From Craterostigma plantagineum (lineage: Eukaryota; Streptophyta; Magnoliopsida; Lamiales; Linderniaceae), in assembly GCA_027422505.1 (NCBI GenBank), contig JAPQWV010000012.1, positions 21,302,001-21,366,000 of the forward strand: DNA of 64,000 bases, read 5' to 3'. Each line of letters begins with the position of its first letter. The first letter of the stretch is position 1. The notes beneath the pieces are model-generated. The model saw only the letters and a list, made by a program, of their open reading frames with translations. It did no database searches and was not told where the DNA came from. Below, piece after piece: positions 34,911-47,275 of the stretch. Position numbers and translations under genes: made by a program.

Positions 34911-36695
34911 GACACATAAACATAGGGGAGTTAAGCTCCCTAAACATTGCAGGAGTTGGAGACGACGTTCGAAAGATCAGCAATATCAGCAGCGAGCCAG
35001 GACCTCTGCGTGCTTCTCTGCAGCAGGGAGCCAGACACAAGGGCTCTTGGGAGCTTTCGGATCTCCCTAAAAGCAACTACGAATGGGAAGTTCCTGAAGA
35101 GCAAACCCGTCTTCAATTCCCGCCACTCCGGTACTATGACCACCTATGAAATAGTATTGTATCAGATGCCCAAAATCCCTCAAGGAGAAAGAGTCCTTCA
35201 AGTTGTCTTGGCGCCAGTCTTCAGCCAGGTCCACTAAGAACTTCTTCTCAGCCGCCGGGAACAGAGGATAGTGCTAGCGAACGCGAATACCTTCAGACTT
35301 CGCATCCACCAACTGGGCAGCCACATGCACCTCCGTCATGTTCACGAATCGGCATCCCACTCTTCATTCTTTCTCCAGGGAGCTCCACAATTCCCTCTCG
35401 TTCTGCTCCACTAACTCTGTCTGGTCGGCAATCTCCAGGTCCTGGATTGACGACTTGGCGGACAGTCCGGAAGCTACGTGGCCCACCACCTAAGAAGAAG
35501 TAAAGCTTACAAAAAGAACACCAAAAGAACTAGAAGACAAAAAGATAATACCTTAAGAAGATGATACACCAATTGCTCTTCATGGTCCATAGAAACAGGG
35601 GGCTCATCCACTGAGGTCCTATAGGTCCCATAAGAGGCTCAGCACCTTCGCCTCTTGGGAGAAGGACGTAACTTCTTTTTTTTCTTTTCCTTCCGACCCT
35701 TTGAAATGAAGTTGTTTTCCTTTTAACACCAGAGGTAGGGACTATGATGGGAACTTCTTGAGCTCCCACAAGAAAAGGAACCGCAGGAACATCCGTCGAA
35801 TGAGGAACCTCCTCGCAGGTGTCCCTGCCCACTAGAATCTGAGGGAGCAAGGGAGCTACAGAGGGTGCGCTAGAGGAACTTGGGAGCTGGTTCCCGATTC
35901 CACATGGTCCTCTACGGAACCCCGATGAAACATTCGAGCATTAAGCTCCCCGTATCGTTACATTATGAAGTCCTGAGGAGCTGAAGACGACGATCAACAA
36001 TATCAGCAGGGGCCAGGACCTTAGCATGTTTCTCCGCAAGGGAATCCAAAAGTTAAGGGTCTTGGAGCCCGGAGATCCCATTCAAAGAAATCACGGAAAT
36101 ACAAGGAGACTTCAACATCACATCCCATGTCACGGCTACTCTGGACTCTGGTCTATATAACCTCCGGGGGGCACGAGGTCAACCTCTTTCGTAGAAGTAG
36201 GTAGTAACCTAACCTTTAGAATGCCCCGGTTTGTGTCAGGTCCGCTCTAGGTCCCTTCCGAGCCCGTACCAAGTCCGTGCCAGGTCCATGTCGTGCACGT
36301 CCCAATGTGTCAATCTGCCTCGACTCAACCAGCCCTCATGTCCGAACAAACTCCGGCGAAGGCCATATCCCACCACACATCCCAATTAGATTCGAACCTG
36401 ACTCGCCAGCCGCTCAAGTTCCAACTACCGTAGACCCACGGTCAACGGCCAATGTTGTGATGCACCGAGAAAATCCCGCAAACCATAGGAGGAGCTATAG
36501 CAGAAATTGTGAAGGATAGAGTCGCAAGCTTCAAAAGTGACAAAGAAGGAAGCAAAGGTGAAGAGCCGTTGCAATTGAGAGGACGCAACTTCCCGAGGAC
36601 GGTAAGAATCAGCTCCTTATCGCAAGAGGTAACGCCTGCCTTAAAATAACTCTAATTCACTTTGTCCCAAATGCAAATTAGAGTAGGGGAGTGGT
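34911..36695 (+). mobile_element. 3' interior of plus-strand gypsy element
   Basis: It is the reverse complement, with divergence, of 38826-40190, the 3' interior of the complete element at 37782-43166. It ends in the polypurine-like tract 'tagagtaggggagtggt' right before LTR L4. Together with L3 and 25056-29265 it could form one element split by the insertions at 29266-34910, but L3 and L4 differ enough that the pairing is uncertain. Confidence 0.7.
34925..36060 (-). pseudogene. Antisense ORF remnant of gypsy element, unknown function
   Basis: The only sizeable open piece is 35530-35850 (106 codons), containing PLLVGRD-like and basic KRKTTSFQRVGRKRKKRS segments. The same frame is present, also broken, in 38930-40160 on the opposite strand. 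In both cases it runs against the direction of the retrotransposon. Antisense ORFs between pol and the 3' LTR are known in some Tat-lineage elements (for example Grande), which this resembles in position. I do not recognise its function. Confidence 0.5.
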
Positions 36696-37578
36696 TGATA
36701 CGGACAGAAACTAGGCAGGCTAAATAACGAAATTAAGGAAATAATTTTGATTAAGGTGATAATTAGAAAGACTTGATAGTCATTAGAGTTCTGGGGAAAA
36801 TAGGGAGATAAAAACATGAATTAAGGCTTTTAGGGACCTCCGACAGGTTTAAGGGGCCTCCAAACAGACTTTAGTGAACTAACACCTGTGTTAGGGAAGT
36901 ATTTTGGGATCTACCATTCTAAGCAGGTCCTGTCGTCCTAAAGAAACGTCTGGAGGAAGCCATGCTGAAGGCCTGAAAAGACGTCTGACTGCGCCTGACA
37001 ACACTGAAAAAGCTGTTCTGATAGTGTCTGTGCCAGCCGCCTGCTTTTTCTGACAGTAGAGCCAAGTCCCATCCTCCTGACAGACAGCGCAGACTGCACA
37101 TTACGTTGTCCCGGAAGGTCCCATCTCCGGGAACCCTGGAATCTAGGCCGAGCTAGCCGTTGAAAGCTCCTACAAATACCCATACTTGGCCATTTTCACG
37201 ATCATAACCATTCAAGACACACAAAACACATCAGAACTCTCTCTCTTTACCGTGTGAAGCATTTTCCATTCAATACTTGTCATATTTGAGCGAAAGTGAG
37301 TGATTCGAGTGTGTAATCTGTTAAGAAATAGTGAAACAGAGTTTTTGGAGCGCCCGTGGACGTAGGATCTGCAAAGATCCGAACCACGTAATTCCTGGTG
37401 TTATTTTGTTTACGTCCCAACACGTCCCAACACGTCCCGACACGTCTCAAATACGTCCCTTTCAGTTTCCTTACAAATAAGCACCTTATGCACGCCCTAA
37501 AACTTTGTAATACGTAATCTACCCTATATAAATTTCCGAACCACATATTAATCGCTTTGATTGGGATGCGCCACATCA
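36696..37578 (+). repeat. Gypsy LTR (L4, 883 bp), 3' LTR of plus-strand element
   Basis: It starts TGATAC after the polypurine tract and ends GCCACATCA. It aligns in reverse complement with L1 (blocks 'aggcaggctaaataacgaaa', the 'gacgtctgactgcgcctgac' segment, the GGATCT-GCAA-AGATCC hairpin near 37365, and 'acgtcccaacacgtccc' units). Four bases after its end the foldback element begins. Confidence 0.85.
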
Positions 37579-37581
37579 ATT

Positions 37582-37781
37582 GTATTCAACAATATGTAAT
37601 TTTTTATTTATTTATGTTTTTCTTTGTATTCTCGTCAACTAAAAGCAATAATTTTTATTTACTTATTAATTTTTTCATTAATTCGTTGAATTCAAAGCAC
37701 TATTATTCTTATTTCATTTTAAACTATTTACACCGCCACATCTTAAAAGTATTATTATTTCAAAGCTATCAAGATTAATAT
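37582..37781. repeat. Foldback element, outer part of left arm
   Basis: The 200 bp starting 'gtattcaacaatatg' are the reverse complement of about 44225-44431 (ending 'catattgttgaatac'). The arm is interrupted at 37781 by the gypsy insertion and continues at 43167. Confidence 0.85.
37777..37781. repeat. Target site duplication AATAT (left)
   Basis: AATAT directly precedes the LTR at 37782 and is repeated at 43167-43171 after the other LTR. The sequence on either side joins into a continuous foldback arm, confirming the insertion. Confidence 0.9.
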
Positions 37782-38825
37782 TGATATGGGGCAATCCCAA
37801 TCAAAAGAATTTATATGTGGGGATCGGAAGATTTATAGCCGGTAAGTTTAATATCTCAAAGTTTTGGGACGTGTGTAAGGTGCTTATTTGTAGAAAAACT
37901 GAAAGGGACGTATTTGGGGCATTTGGACTTGTTTGGGACCTATTTGGGACATGTCGGGACGTGTCGGGACATGTCGGGGCGTGTCGGGACATGTCGGGAC
38001 GTGTCTGGGATGTGTTGGGCGTGCTGGGGACGTAAATGAAATAACACATGGATTACGTGGTTCGGATCTTTGCAGATCCTACGTCCACGGGCGCTCAGGA
38101 ACTGTTTTCACTATACAATGATTTACACACGCATAACTACTCATATCTCGCTCTTCTCTCTAAAAAACACATAGGAAAATACATAAAGACGTTTTTATAG
38201 TGAGAGAGTATTTTTCTAAGTGTTGAGAAGTGTTAGAATGTGAATTGTGTGTGAAAATGACGAAGTCCCCTTTATATAGGAGGCTCTTGGATATTGCCTG
38301 AAGGTACGTCCCTGGCTCCTGGATATTGCCCAGATTCCTGCTGATATGACCTCATGGGACACTGTGATGCTACAGAATGGCAGGCCGTCTGTCAGAGGTC
38401 ACTCCTGCAACAGTTACAGCTCCTGTGCTGTCAGGGATGTCAGGCGGCTGGGACAGGTTCTGTCAGGACAGCTTTTCAGTATTGTCAGACGTCCTTTCAG
38501 ACTTCTGACCATTTGGTGAAGCTTCCTCATGACGCTTCCTCGGGACGACAGGATCTGCTTAGCACAATAGGTCCCAAAATAGTTCCCCAGTATGGGCGTT
38601 AGGTCCCTAAAGTCTCTTGGAGGTCTCTAAAACCCTTATTTCCTGTTGTTAGCTCCCTAAAGTGTGTTGGAGGTCCATAAAACCCGTCTGAGGTCCCTAA
38701 AAGTAATCTAACTTTGTATTTTTCAAGGAAACTCATATTTTTTACTAAGTTCTCTTAAAAATAATCATAAGCTAATTATTTCCTTAATTCCTCTTTTTAG
38801 CCTGCCTAATTATTGTTCCACATCA
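37782..38825 (-). repeat. 3' LTR of the complete gypsy element (L5)
   Basis: TG...CA ends, 1044 bp. It holds 'gggacatgtcgggacgtgtc' units at 37940-38010, the hairpin GGATCT-TTGC-AGATCC near 38066 and a TATA box (minus strand, about 38271-38280). The polypurine tract on the minus strand is at 38826-38845 (AGAGTAGGGGACTGGT). Confidence 0.95.
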
Positions 38826-38929
38826 ACCAGTCCCCTACTCTAATTTGTCTTTGGGAACAAAAGAGGAATTAGAGTAAAAATTGTAAGGCAGGCTGTAATT
38901 AAAGTAAAATAATCGCAAGGTAGGTCTTA

Positions 38930-40160
38930 CGAGGACTCATCCAACTCTGTTTCTGGAAAGATGCGTTTTATGAGCGGGAGTAGTTCCCAAGTTCCTTAGC
39001 GCACCCTCTGTAGCTCCCTTGCTCCTTTATGTCCTGGTGGCTAGGGACGTTCGTGAGGAGATTCCTCCTTCTAAAGGGACGGATGATGTTTCCAGTGGTT
39101 CCTTTCTCTGTTAGGGGAGCTCAAGAAGTTTCTATTACGGCCCATATCCCTGGTGTTAGAGAAAAATAACTTCATTCAAAGGGTCAGAAGGAAAAGCAAA
39201 AAAAAAAAATTATGTCCTTCCTCTCCCGAGGCGTAGGTGTTGAGCCTCTATGGGACCTATATGGACTTCAGTGGGTGAGCTCCCTGCTTCTGCGGACCAT
39301 CTGAACAGACATGAACAGATGAGCCTGCTAAGCTGTTGGGTGCTCCTAGATGATCAGAGGGCCATCTCTCTGAGGTTTCTTCTTAGGTGGTGGAACGTAG
39401 CTTCCGGACTGTCTGCAAAGTCTTCAAGTCGGGACCTGAAGATAACTAACCAAACAGATATAATGGAGCAGCATGAGGGAGAAATGTGGAGCTCTCTGGA
39501 GAAAGAAGAACGAAAATGTAATTCTCGTGAAATAGCACGAGGAGGGTCCCTGGAGATTCTTCTCTAAGGAGAAGGAAGAGTGGGATGCCGATTCCGCAGG
39601 CATGACGGAGGTGCATGTGGCTGCCCAGTTGGTGGCTACGAAGGCTGAAGATATTCGCCTTTGCCAGCACCATCTCCTGTCCCCGGCGGCATTCTTATAG
39701 GACCTGGCTGAAGACTGGCGCCAGGCCTATTTGAAGGACTCTCTTTCCCTCTGAGGGATCTTGGACCTCTGATGCGACACTATTTCGTGTGCGGCTTCAG
39801 CGCTAGGTCCTCGAGAATTGATGCCGTGTATGCTCTTCGGGACCTTCCTTCTCCCAGGTGCTTCCAGAGAGATCTGCAGGCCTCCGAGGACCTGCATTTT
39901 TCACTCCCTGCTGCAGAGAAGCATACAGAGGTCCTGGCCCGCTACTGGTGTTGTTGATCCATTTTCTCCAACTCCTCAAGAAACTTGGTGGAAGGCCTTT
40001 TCGGACATCTTAGGACCTAGCATGGACCTGATGGCGGAGCTCCTCTTCGAACCTTGCATTTTGAAGGAGATCCTCAGGTCCTACTGTATGTTTCTCCTAG
40101 CTCTTGGGACATCATATTTGTATACACCTCTCATCTTTCACCATGGTGATAGCCTGTAAA
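38930..40160 (+). pseudogene. Antisense ORF remnant in the complete gypsy element
   Basis: It matches the minus-strand frame at 34925-36060. Readable pieces include ITSFKGSEGKA near 39170, SLLSCWVLLDDQ and SSLEKEER near 39330-39510, and a later stretch with SRIDAVYALRDLPSPRCFQRDL and EKHTEVLARYWC (about 39805-39955). Stops and frame changes separate them. The reading direction is opposite to retrotransposon transcription. The function is unknown. Confidence 0.5.
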
Positions 40161-40579
40161 AAGTACTGTCATTTTTTTTCCTTCCGGGACATAATGGTGT
40201 GGGGAGCTTAACTCCCTATGTTCGCATGTTTCCTCGGAGTTCCCGTTCTCCTGTATTTCATGTTTTTGTGCTTTGCATTCTTTCGGGACCTGATGGGTGT
40301 TCCTGGGAACATCATTATCGTGGCATGGTTATAGCGCCAGCTCGCTTAGATGCATGGTTATAGCGCCAGCTCGCTTAGTAATTCGTAAGCCAATTCACGC
40401 CTGGGTTGCAATGACCGTCGTCATTGTCCTCACGTGTCATTTGCGCTAGGCTCTTTATGTCCTTAGCGATTTCAGTATTTGGTAGACACTTAGGTCTATA
40501 AAATATGGGGATTCCCTCATTGATTTACCCTGGTTATAGCGCCAGCTTCGCTTTAGTACCATTCACGTCGCAGGCTTAC

Positions 40580-40778
40580 TGAGAGCCTTTGATGTCCTGT
40601 ACACCGCAGCCCATCAGCGGCGGCATCTTGTACACCCTTATGGGCATCATTCACATCGCAGATGGATTATCTTTGACGTCCTGTACACCGCAGGTCCGTC
40701 GACCTTTGGCATCATCACACCGCAGATATATCATCTTTGGCGTCCTGTACACCGCAGGTCCGTCGACCTTTGGCATCC
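40580..40778. repeat. Tandem repeat, ~64-bp unit (sister of 717-910)
   Basis: Nearly identical to 717-910. In this copy the AT-rich block with ACGGTGCACCGT that follows at 900-960 is absent and the array passes straight into the 29-bp minisatellite. Confidence 0.75.
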
Positions 40779-40787
40779 TGGTTATAG

Positions 40788-41185
40788 CGCCAGCTTCGCT
40801 TAAATGCGTGGTTATAGTGCCCGCTCGCTTACATGCATGGTTATAGCGACCGCTCGCTTACATGCATGGTTATAGCGCCAGCTCGCTTAAACGCGTGGTT
40901 ATAGCGCCAACTCGCTTAAACGCGTGGTTACTGCGCCCGCTCGCTTAAATGCGTGGTTATAGCGCCCGCTCGCTTACATGCGTGGATATAGCGCCAGCTC
41001 ACTTAAGTGCGTAGTTATAGCGTCCGCTCGCTTAAATGCGTGGATATAGCGCCAGCTCGCTTAAATGCGTGGTTATAGCGCCCGCTCGCTTACATGCGTG
41101 GATATAGCGCCTGCTCGCTTAAATGCGTGGATATAGCGCCAGCTCGCTTAAATTGCGTGGTTATAGCTCCAGCTCGCTTAGTATC
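40788..41185. repeat. Minisatellite of ~29 bp, about 14 units
   Basis: The same 'tatagcgcccgctcgctta' type units as at 985-1332, with two more copies and different order of variants, which shows expansion or contraction since the two elements diverged. Confidence 0.9.
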
Positions 41186-42105
41186 CGGACTCCTTGTTGG
41201 AGGCCTGGAATTTGAAGTAATGGCGAAACGGAGCTCCTTTATTTTTGGTTACTGGTGAGGTCCCTGGCCCTAGATCTCCGGAGGTTTGGACCTTCGACTG
41301 CTCAACTGTACAATTTCGGGCTCTGTTGGAAATTGGAATTCCCCTGGCCTAGAGCTCCTATTACGATAGGGACGCGAGCCTTAAATGGAGCTGGCCCTTA
41401 GAGGGGGTAGGGGTTGTCTGCCTTTAGTGGGCACAGATCCCCCGAGCTCCTTCTCGGCTACCTTCAGACCTCGGTCTGGGCCAGTTTCAACGAACTTCCA
41501 CAGTAGGATGGGCCATTCGGTTTCATCCTTCGAATGATAGTAATTGTTAGTACGATGTATTTATTATGGTATCGATGATATAAATGAGAATAAGGTTTAG
41601 AGGGCCCTGGAATTTCGGCTAAGAGCCTTATCAACTCAGGATGTCTCCTGTTGATTTTTAGGCGTCGTCGCGGAACTGGCTTCTAGGTTCCACATGTGGT
41701 AACTAGGCTCCTCAAACCCAGCACGGAGCTCGATTTGTAGGTCCCGAATATGGAGATTCGGGTATACGCGCAAGCGCGGAGCTGGGTTTTTATCTCCCTC
41801 AGATCTTTGTATGCCAGCAAGGAGCTGGGCTTAGAGGTCCTGAAAGTGGGAGTTTCGGGTCTTCACCCTTTCCTCCACTCGTCAAGGTGGTGCAGACGGC
41901 CTTACGTTCTCAGGAGCTTCGGTTGTGCTTTGGCAGCTCCTGCGGGTTATGGGTCCAGATTCTTCGTCAGAGAGGGTCTCCTCCCTCAGTTTTTGCGTCT
42001 TTCGTCTCGTCCCAGCAGAAATAAGGAGAAGAAAAAAGAAATAAAAAACGTTAAGCACAGCTTCGCACAATATAGGCAAACACTCACGCCTTCAACTCTG
42101 AATTT

Positions 42106-42123
42106 TCCCACAGACGGCGCCAT
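42106..42123 (-). promoter_or_regulatory. Primer binding site of the complete gypsy element
   Basis: Minus strand TGGCGCCGTCTGTGGGAA, identical to the site at 3213-3229, next to the 5' LTR. Confidence 0.85.
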
Positions 42124-42124
42124 T

Positions 42125-43166
42125 TGATATGGGGCAATCCCAATCAAAAGAATTTATATGTGGGGCTCGGAAGATTTATAGCCGGTAAGTTTAATATCTC
42201 AAAGTTTTGGGACGTGCGTAAGGTGCTTATTTGTAGGAAAACTGAAAGGGACGTATTTGGGCATTTGGACTTGTTTGGGACCTATTTGGGACATGTCGGG
42301 ACGTGTCGGGACATGTCGGGGCGTGTAGGGACATGTCGGGACGTGTCTGGGATGTGTTGGGCGTGCTGGGGACGTAAATGAAATAACACATGGATTACGT
42401 GGTTCGGATCTTTGCAGATCCTACGTCCACGGGCGCTCAGGAACTGTTTTCACTATACAATGATTTACACACGCATAACTACTCATATCTCGCTCTTCTC
42501 TCTAAAAACACATAGGAAAATACATAAAGACGTTTTTATAGTGAGAGAGTATTTTTCTAAGTGTTGAGAAGTGTTAGAATGTGAATTGTGTGTGAAAATG
42601 ACGAAGTCCCCTTTATATAGGAGGCTCTTGGATATTGCCTGAAGGTACGTCCCTGGCTCCTGGATATTGCCCAGATTCCTGCTGATATGACCTCCTGGGA
42701 CACTGTGATGCTAAAGAATGGCAGGCCGTCTGTCAGAGGTCACTCCTGCAACAGTTACAGCTTCTGTGCTGTCAGGGATGTCAGGCGGCTGGGACAGGTT
42801 CTGTCAGGACAGCTTTTCAGTATTGTCAGACGTCCTTTCAGACTTCTGACCATTTGGTGAAGCTTCCTCATGACGCTTCCTCGGGATGACAGGATCTGCT
42901 TAGCACAATAGGTCCCAAAATAGTTCCCTAGTATGGGCGTTAGGTCCCTAAAGTCTCTTGGAGGTCCTTAAAACCCTTATTTCCTGTTGTTAGCTCCCTA
43001 AAGTGTGTTGGAGGTCCATAAAACCCGTCTGAGGTCCCTAAAAGTAATCTAACTTTGTATTTTTCAAGGAAACTCATATTTTTTACTAAGTTCTCTTAAA
43101 AATAATCATAAGCTAATTATTTCCTTAATTCCTCTTTTTAGCCTGCCTAATTATTGTTCCACATCA
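42125..43166 (-). repeat. 5' LTR of the complete gypsy element (L6)
   Basis: 1042 bp, near-identical to L5. On the minus strand the TATA box CCTATATAAAGG (about 42609-42620) would start transcription toward lower coordinates. The 'cgggacgtgt' array (42295-42345) and the hairpin (about 42407) then lie in the transcribed R/U5 part. Confidence 0.95.
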
Positions 43167-44431
43167 AATATAATAAACATATAAATAGTAATCATTAGGT
43201 TAGATATATTATCATTTCAATATAACATATCGGTAGCAAATCAGAGTTCTTCCTTTAACTAATTGTTCATACAATCCATATAACATACATCCATATGTAA
43301 TAATGAAATCTTCACGTAACAATATTCTAAATAACTATAACGCTGTCAATTTGTATTTTGCAAAACTAAACTATAGATGAAAAATTTATGAGAAGTTGAA
43401 GTAATATTGACCTTATTTTTTCAATTTAAATGTTACATAAGAGAACATATTTAAAATTTATAATGTTTGATGAAATATTATTTTTAAATATGTAAAAGGA
43501 CAATTGATTTGTTGTAATTATAATAAATAAAACAATAGATGAATGATATCATAAATTACTTTACGTATAATTAAAAATTAATTTGTAATGATATAATTAC
43601 AATAATAAAAAATTTCAAAATTAAGTGGGTTGGTTCTCAGAAACGTTCAAAGTAGAAATGTTCCTCAAAGTTTAGTTAATTAATATTTGGTGAAAGACAT
43701 AATTTTTAAAGCTGCAATTAATTGTGTGATAATTAATAGGGGGTCTAAATTATGAAGAACCAACCCACTTAATTCTGAATTTTTTATTATTGTAATTATA
43801 TCATCACAAATTCATTTTTAATTATGCGTAAAGTAATTTATGATATCTTTCGTCTATTGTTTTATTTATTATAACTATAAACAACAAATCAATTGTCCTT
43901 TTACATATTTAAAAATAATATCTCATCAAACATTATAAATTTTAATTATGTTCTCTTATGTAATATTTAAATTGAAAAAATAAGGTCAATATTATCTCAA
44001 CTTCTCATAAATACTTCATTTATAGTTTAGTTTTGCAAAAAATGTAAATATGACAGCTTTATAGTTATTTAGAATATTGTTACGTGAAGATTTCATCATT
44101 ACATATGGATGTATCTTATATGAATTGTATGAACAATTAGTTAAAGGAAGAACTCTGATTGCCACCGATATGTTATATTGAAATGATAATATTAATCTAA
44201 CCTAATGATTAATATTTATATGTTCATCATTTTAATATTGATAACTTTGAATATAATAATACTTTTAAGAAGTGTACGGTGTAAATAGTTTAAAATGAAA
44301 TAAGAATTAATAGTGCTTTGAATTCAACGAATTAATGAAAAAATTAATAAGTAAACAAATATTATTGCTTTTAGTTGACGAGAATACAAAGAAAAACATA
44401 AATAAATAAATAATTGCATATTGTTGAATAC
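43167..44431. repeat. Foldback element: rest of left arm, loop and right arm
   Basis: 43167-43650 continues the left arm and 43750-44431 is the right arm; the loop of about 100 bp centres near 43700. Joined across the gypsy insertion the arms are about 680 bp each, 70-80% AT. Examples: 'aattaagtgggttggttct' (about 43619) against 'agaaccaacccacttaatt' (about 43755), and 'taactaattgttcatacaat' against its complement near 44125. I see no transposase and no certain target duplication. Confidence 0.85.
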
Positions 44432-46150
44432 TATGTAATAAAAAATGTTAAAGTTAATAGCTTTACTGGTTCCAAAGTTATTTTCACCCCCAAAGGGGTG
44501 CCAATAGTAGTACCCTAATAATAATAACAATAAAATTTATAATAATAATGATAATATGGATAAATAAATAATCCCTTTGGTAATAACATACATAACAAAA
44601 AATTAAATTGTGTTATAAAACTATCATAACGGTTAAGTACTTTACTAGTTACGTTTATAGTTATATTAGAGAGGTAACTGGAGAGATAATTTCTTTATTC
44701 AATACTTCTTTATTCATTTTTACACAAATTCAAATCATCTAGTCAATAAAATAAGCACATATAACTTTATCAACCCACATTCTTAACTTAACAACCAACT
44801 TTTACTTAACCACCATTCTATATATCCACATATTTATTTTAATATTTTATAAAAAATTGCAAAATTTAACTACTTTTTTTTTACCCGCAATTTATTTAGG
44901 CCCACCCAGACGGGCTTTGACGGGGCAGGGCGGTCTAGCCCGCGGGCTGGCCCCGCCATCTATGATAATTATATTGTATAATTTTTATTATATAGTAAAC
45001 ATCTATTAAATTAACTAGAGAACTTAATTAATGAACAATTAATGATATATTTATTCTAAGGCCCATCGGCGGGCCAGCCCGCCCCATGACACCACACTAC
45101 GGGCTTCAACGGGCTATGTGCCGGCCCGGCCTGCCAGCCCAGTATTAATTGTTAATCATTTGAAAATGGAATACATACTTGATAGGTGTATTAATTTTAC
45201 AATTTTTGTAAGCTATTACAACATTAACAAGGATCAGCAATATCATAATGAACAAACATTTCAATCGTAAAGGAAAAATAGTGATGAAGTAATTACCATT
45301 TTTCCGTGTCTTCTTTGGTGTATATGATAGTATCGATTAACCAACTATCGAATGCAATGGTGATAATCGTTTTCATGTATTGGGACAAATTTATAGGTGT
45401 TGAATGAAGAAGATGGAATAGAGGTGTTTATAGTAAAGTTATTAAGGTATAGATTATAAAAGTTGATATTAGTAATCTGTGTCCTAGTCAATATTACTGT
45501 AATATATTGACTAATAACTTGGGATGTTACGTTTCTAAAATAAATTCTGTTTCGAAAATCTAAGTGATGAAGGTAATAAAACGGAAAAAAAAATATTTAT
45601 CTTCAGTTTTTTGTCATTTGTGACAGTACACACAAAATTATTGAAAATTTGACAGTACAGACAAAAAGAATTTATTTATTTTAATTTCTGTGTATATAAT
45701 TCGAGCTAATAGTTCTTTATGTTTTTGGTATAAATGTAAATAACTTTATTGAAAATTTGACTGTACACACAATTATTCTTTTGTTTACTAAATCTCATTT
45801 TCGTTAGAAAAATATTTATTGATGATTAAAGAATGTGAATAAATATTTGACAATGGAAGTTGACTATCTCAAATTTTATTTTAATCAAAATCCTTGAGAA
45901 ATTTATTGCAGGTGAAAAAAAAAAGAAAAAAAATTGATGCCTATCTGGAGTCGATTATAAAAGGTTCGAGCCTAACGTATAACAAATTAAGAGCAAATTT
46001 AATCGAATGAAAATCTTTGCTATGAAATATTCGAATAGCATGAAGCCAACTTGAAGAAAAAATAACTATTTTCATCTGTAAATTAGGGGTGATACATTTA
46101 TAACTTCAAACTTCAAGCGGCGCATTTAATAACACAACATTGCGATCAAA
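44432..46150. other. AT-rich intergenic DNA without a supported gene
   Basis: Two islands stand out. At 44890-45150 GC-rich 'gcccgcgggctggccccgcc' and 'ggcgggccagcccgcc' blocks resemble the hAT-like MITE at 47276-48324 and are probably a decayed copy. At 45230-45530 there is a block related to 62140-62410 (blocks 'tcttctttggtgtat' and 'attaaggtatagattataaaag'). Confidence 0.6.
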
Positions 46151-46189
46151 GTAATTTACGACGATGTTTAGAGGCTAGATTGGGCAAAA

Positions 46190-47195
46190 GCCTAAAATAG
46201 TCCCCGATGTTCACCCTGTGAACCAATTTTAGTCCCCGATGTTATAAAAAATGAAACAAATTAGTCACTCCGTCAGTCGGAACGTCAATTTAGACGACGA
46301 TGCTATTTGCGACGGCATTAGCGATAGATATTCCGTCGCTAAATGAAAAGGTTAAAAAATTGATAAATTAAGCACTAAAAATGAGAAACAAATCAAAAAA
46401 AGAAAAGGAAAAATTCAAAAAATAGAGTAAAAAATTAAAAAAAAAACAAGAGAATATTAATAATAAATTAAATAAAAAATAAAATAATAAAAATAAAATA
46501 AAACTTAAATTAAAATAAAAATGATAAATTAAACACTAAAAATGAGGAAACAAATTCCAAAAAAGAAAAAAATTCAAAAAATAGAGTAAAAAAATTATAA
46601 AAAAAAAGAGAATATTACAAATAAATTAAATAGAAAAAATCGAGAACATGCACAATTATATCCTCATTAACTTGGCAGGGACGGTCTTCGTAAAACTTTT
46701 AGAGGCATTTTTTATCAATTTGTTTTTCCTTTTTATTTAATTTTCAATAAATAAATATATTTTTATTTTTTCCTTTTTTAAATCTTAAATTTATATTTAT
46801 CGTTTTTATTTTAATTTTAGTTTTTATTTTATTTTTATTATTATTTATTTATTACTACTATTTATTTTTTATTTAATTTATTAGTAATATTCTCTTGTTT
46901 TTTTTTTTGAATTTTTACTCTATTTATTGAATTTTTTCCTTTTTTGGATTTTCCCTCATTTTTTATGTTTAATTTATCATTTTTTATTTTCATTTTAGTT
47001 TTTATTTTTTATTATTATTTATTTTTATTATCATTTATTTATTTTATTTAATTTGTTAGTAATATTGTCTTGTTTTTTTGAATTTTTTACCCTATTTTTT
47101 GAATTGTTTTCCTTTTTTTTGGATTTTTTCCTTACTTTTAATGTTTAATTTATCATTTTTTATTTTAATATTAGTTTTTTATTTTAATGTTTAAT
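46190..47195. repeat. Poly-A/poly-T rich inverted repeat (foldback-like)
   Basis: An A-rich arm (46355-46650) made of two tandem ~160-bp copies with 'gagaatatta' and 'attcaaaaaatagagtaaaa' faces a T-rich arm (46720-47165) also made of two copies with 'tagtaatattctcttgtttt'. The left flank (46190-46330) has the phrase 'tagtccccgatgtt' twice, common in plant MITEs. No gene is present. Confidence 0.7.
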
Positions 47196-47275
47196 ATTCT
47201 TTGACCGAACAAGTCCAGTCTAGATTGAGACCGGACCAGTCAGTCAAGACCGAGATCGGACAGTTCAATCAATAC

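Larger units (their letters stand above)
37782..43166 (-). mobile_element. Complete non-autonomous gypsy LTR retrotransposon, 5.4 kb
   Basis: Two near-identical LTRs (37782-38825 and 42125-43166), a polypurine tract beside the first, a primer binding site beside the second and a 5-bp AATAT duplication define an intact insertion on the minus strand. The 3.3-kb interior has no gag, protease, RT, RNase H or integrase motif. It carries tandem repeats and a broken antisense frame. It must have been mobilised by enzymes of a related element, perhaps of the type decayed at 26800-28720. The LTRs differ at only about ten positions by eye, so the insertion is fairly recent. Confidence 0.95.
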
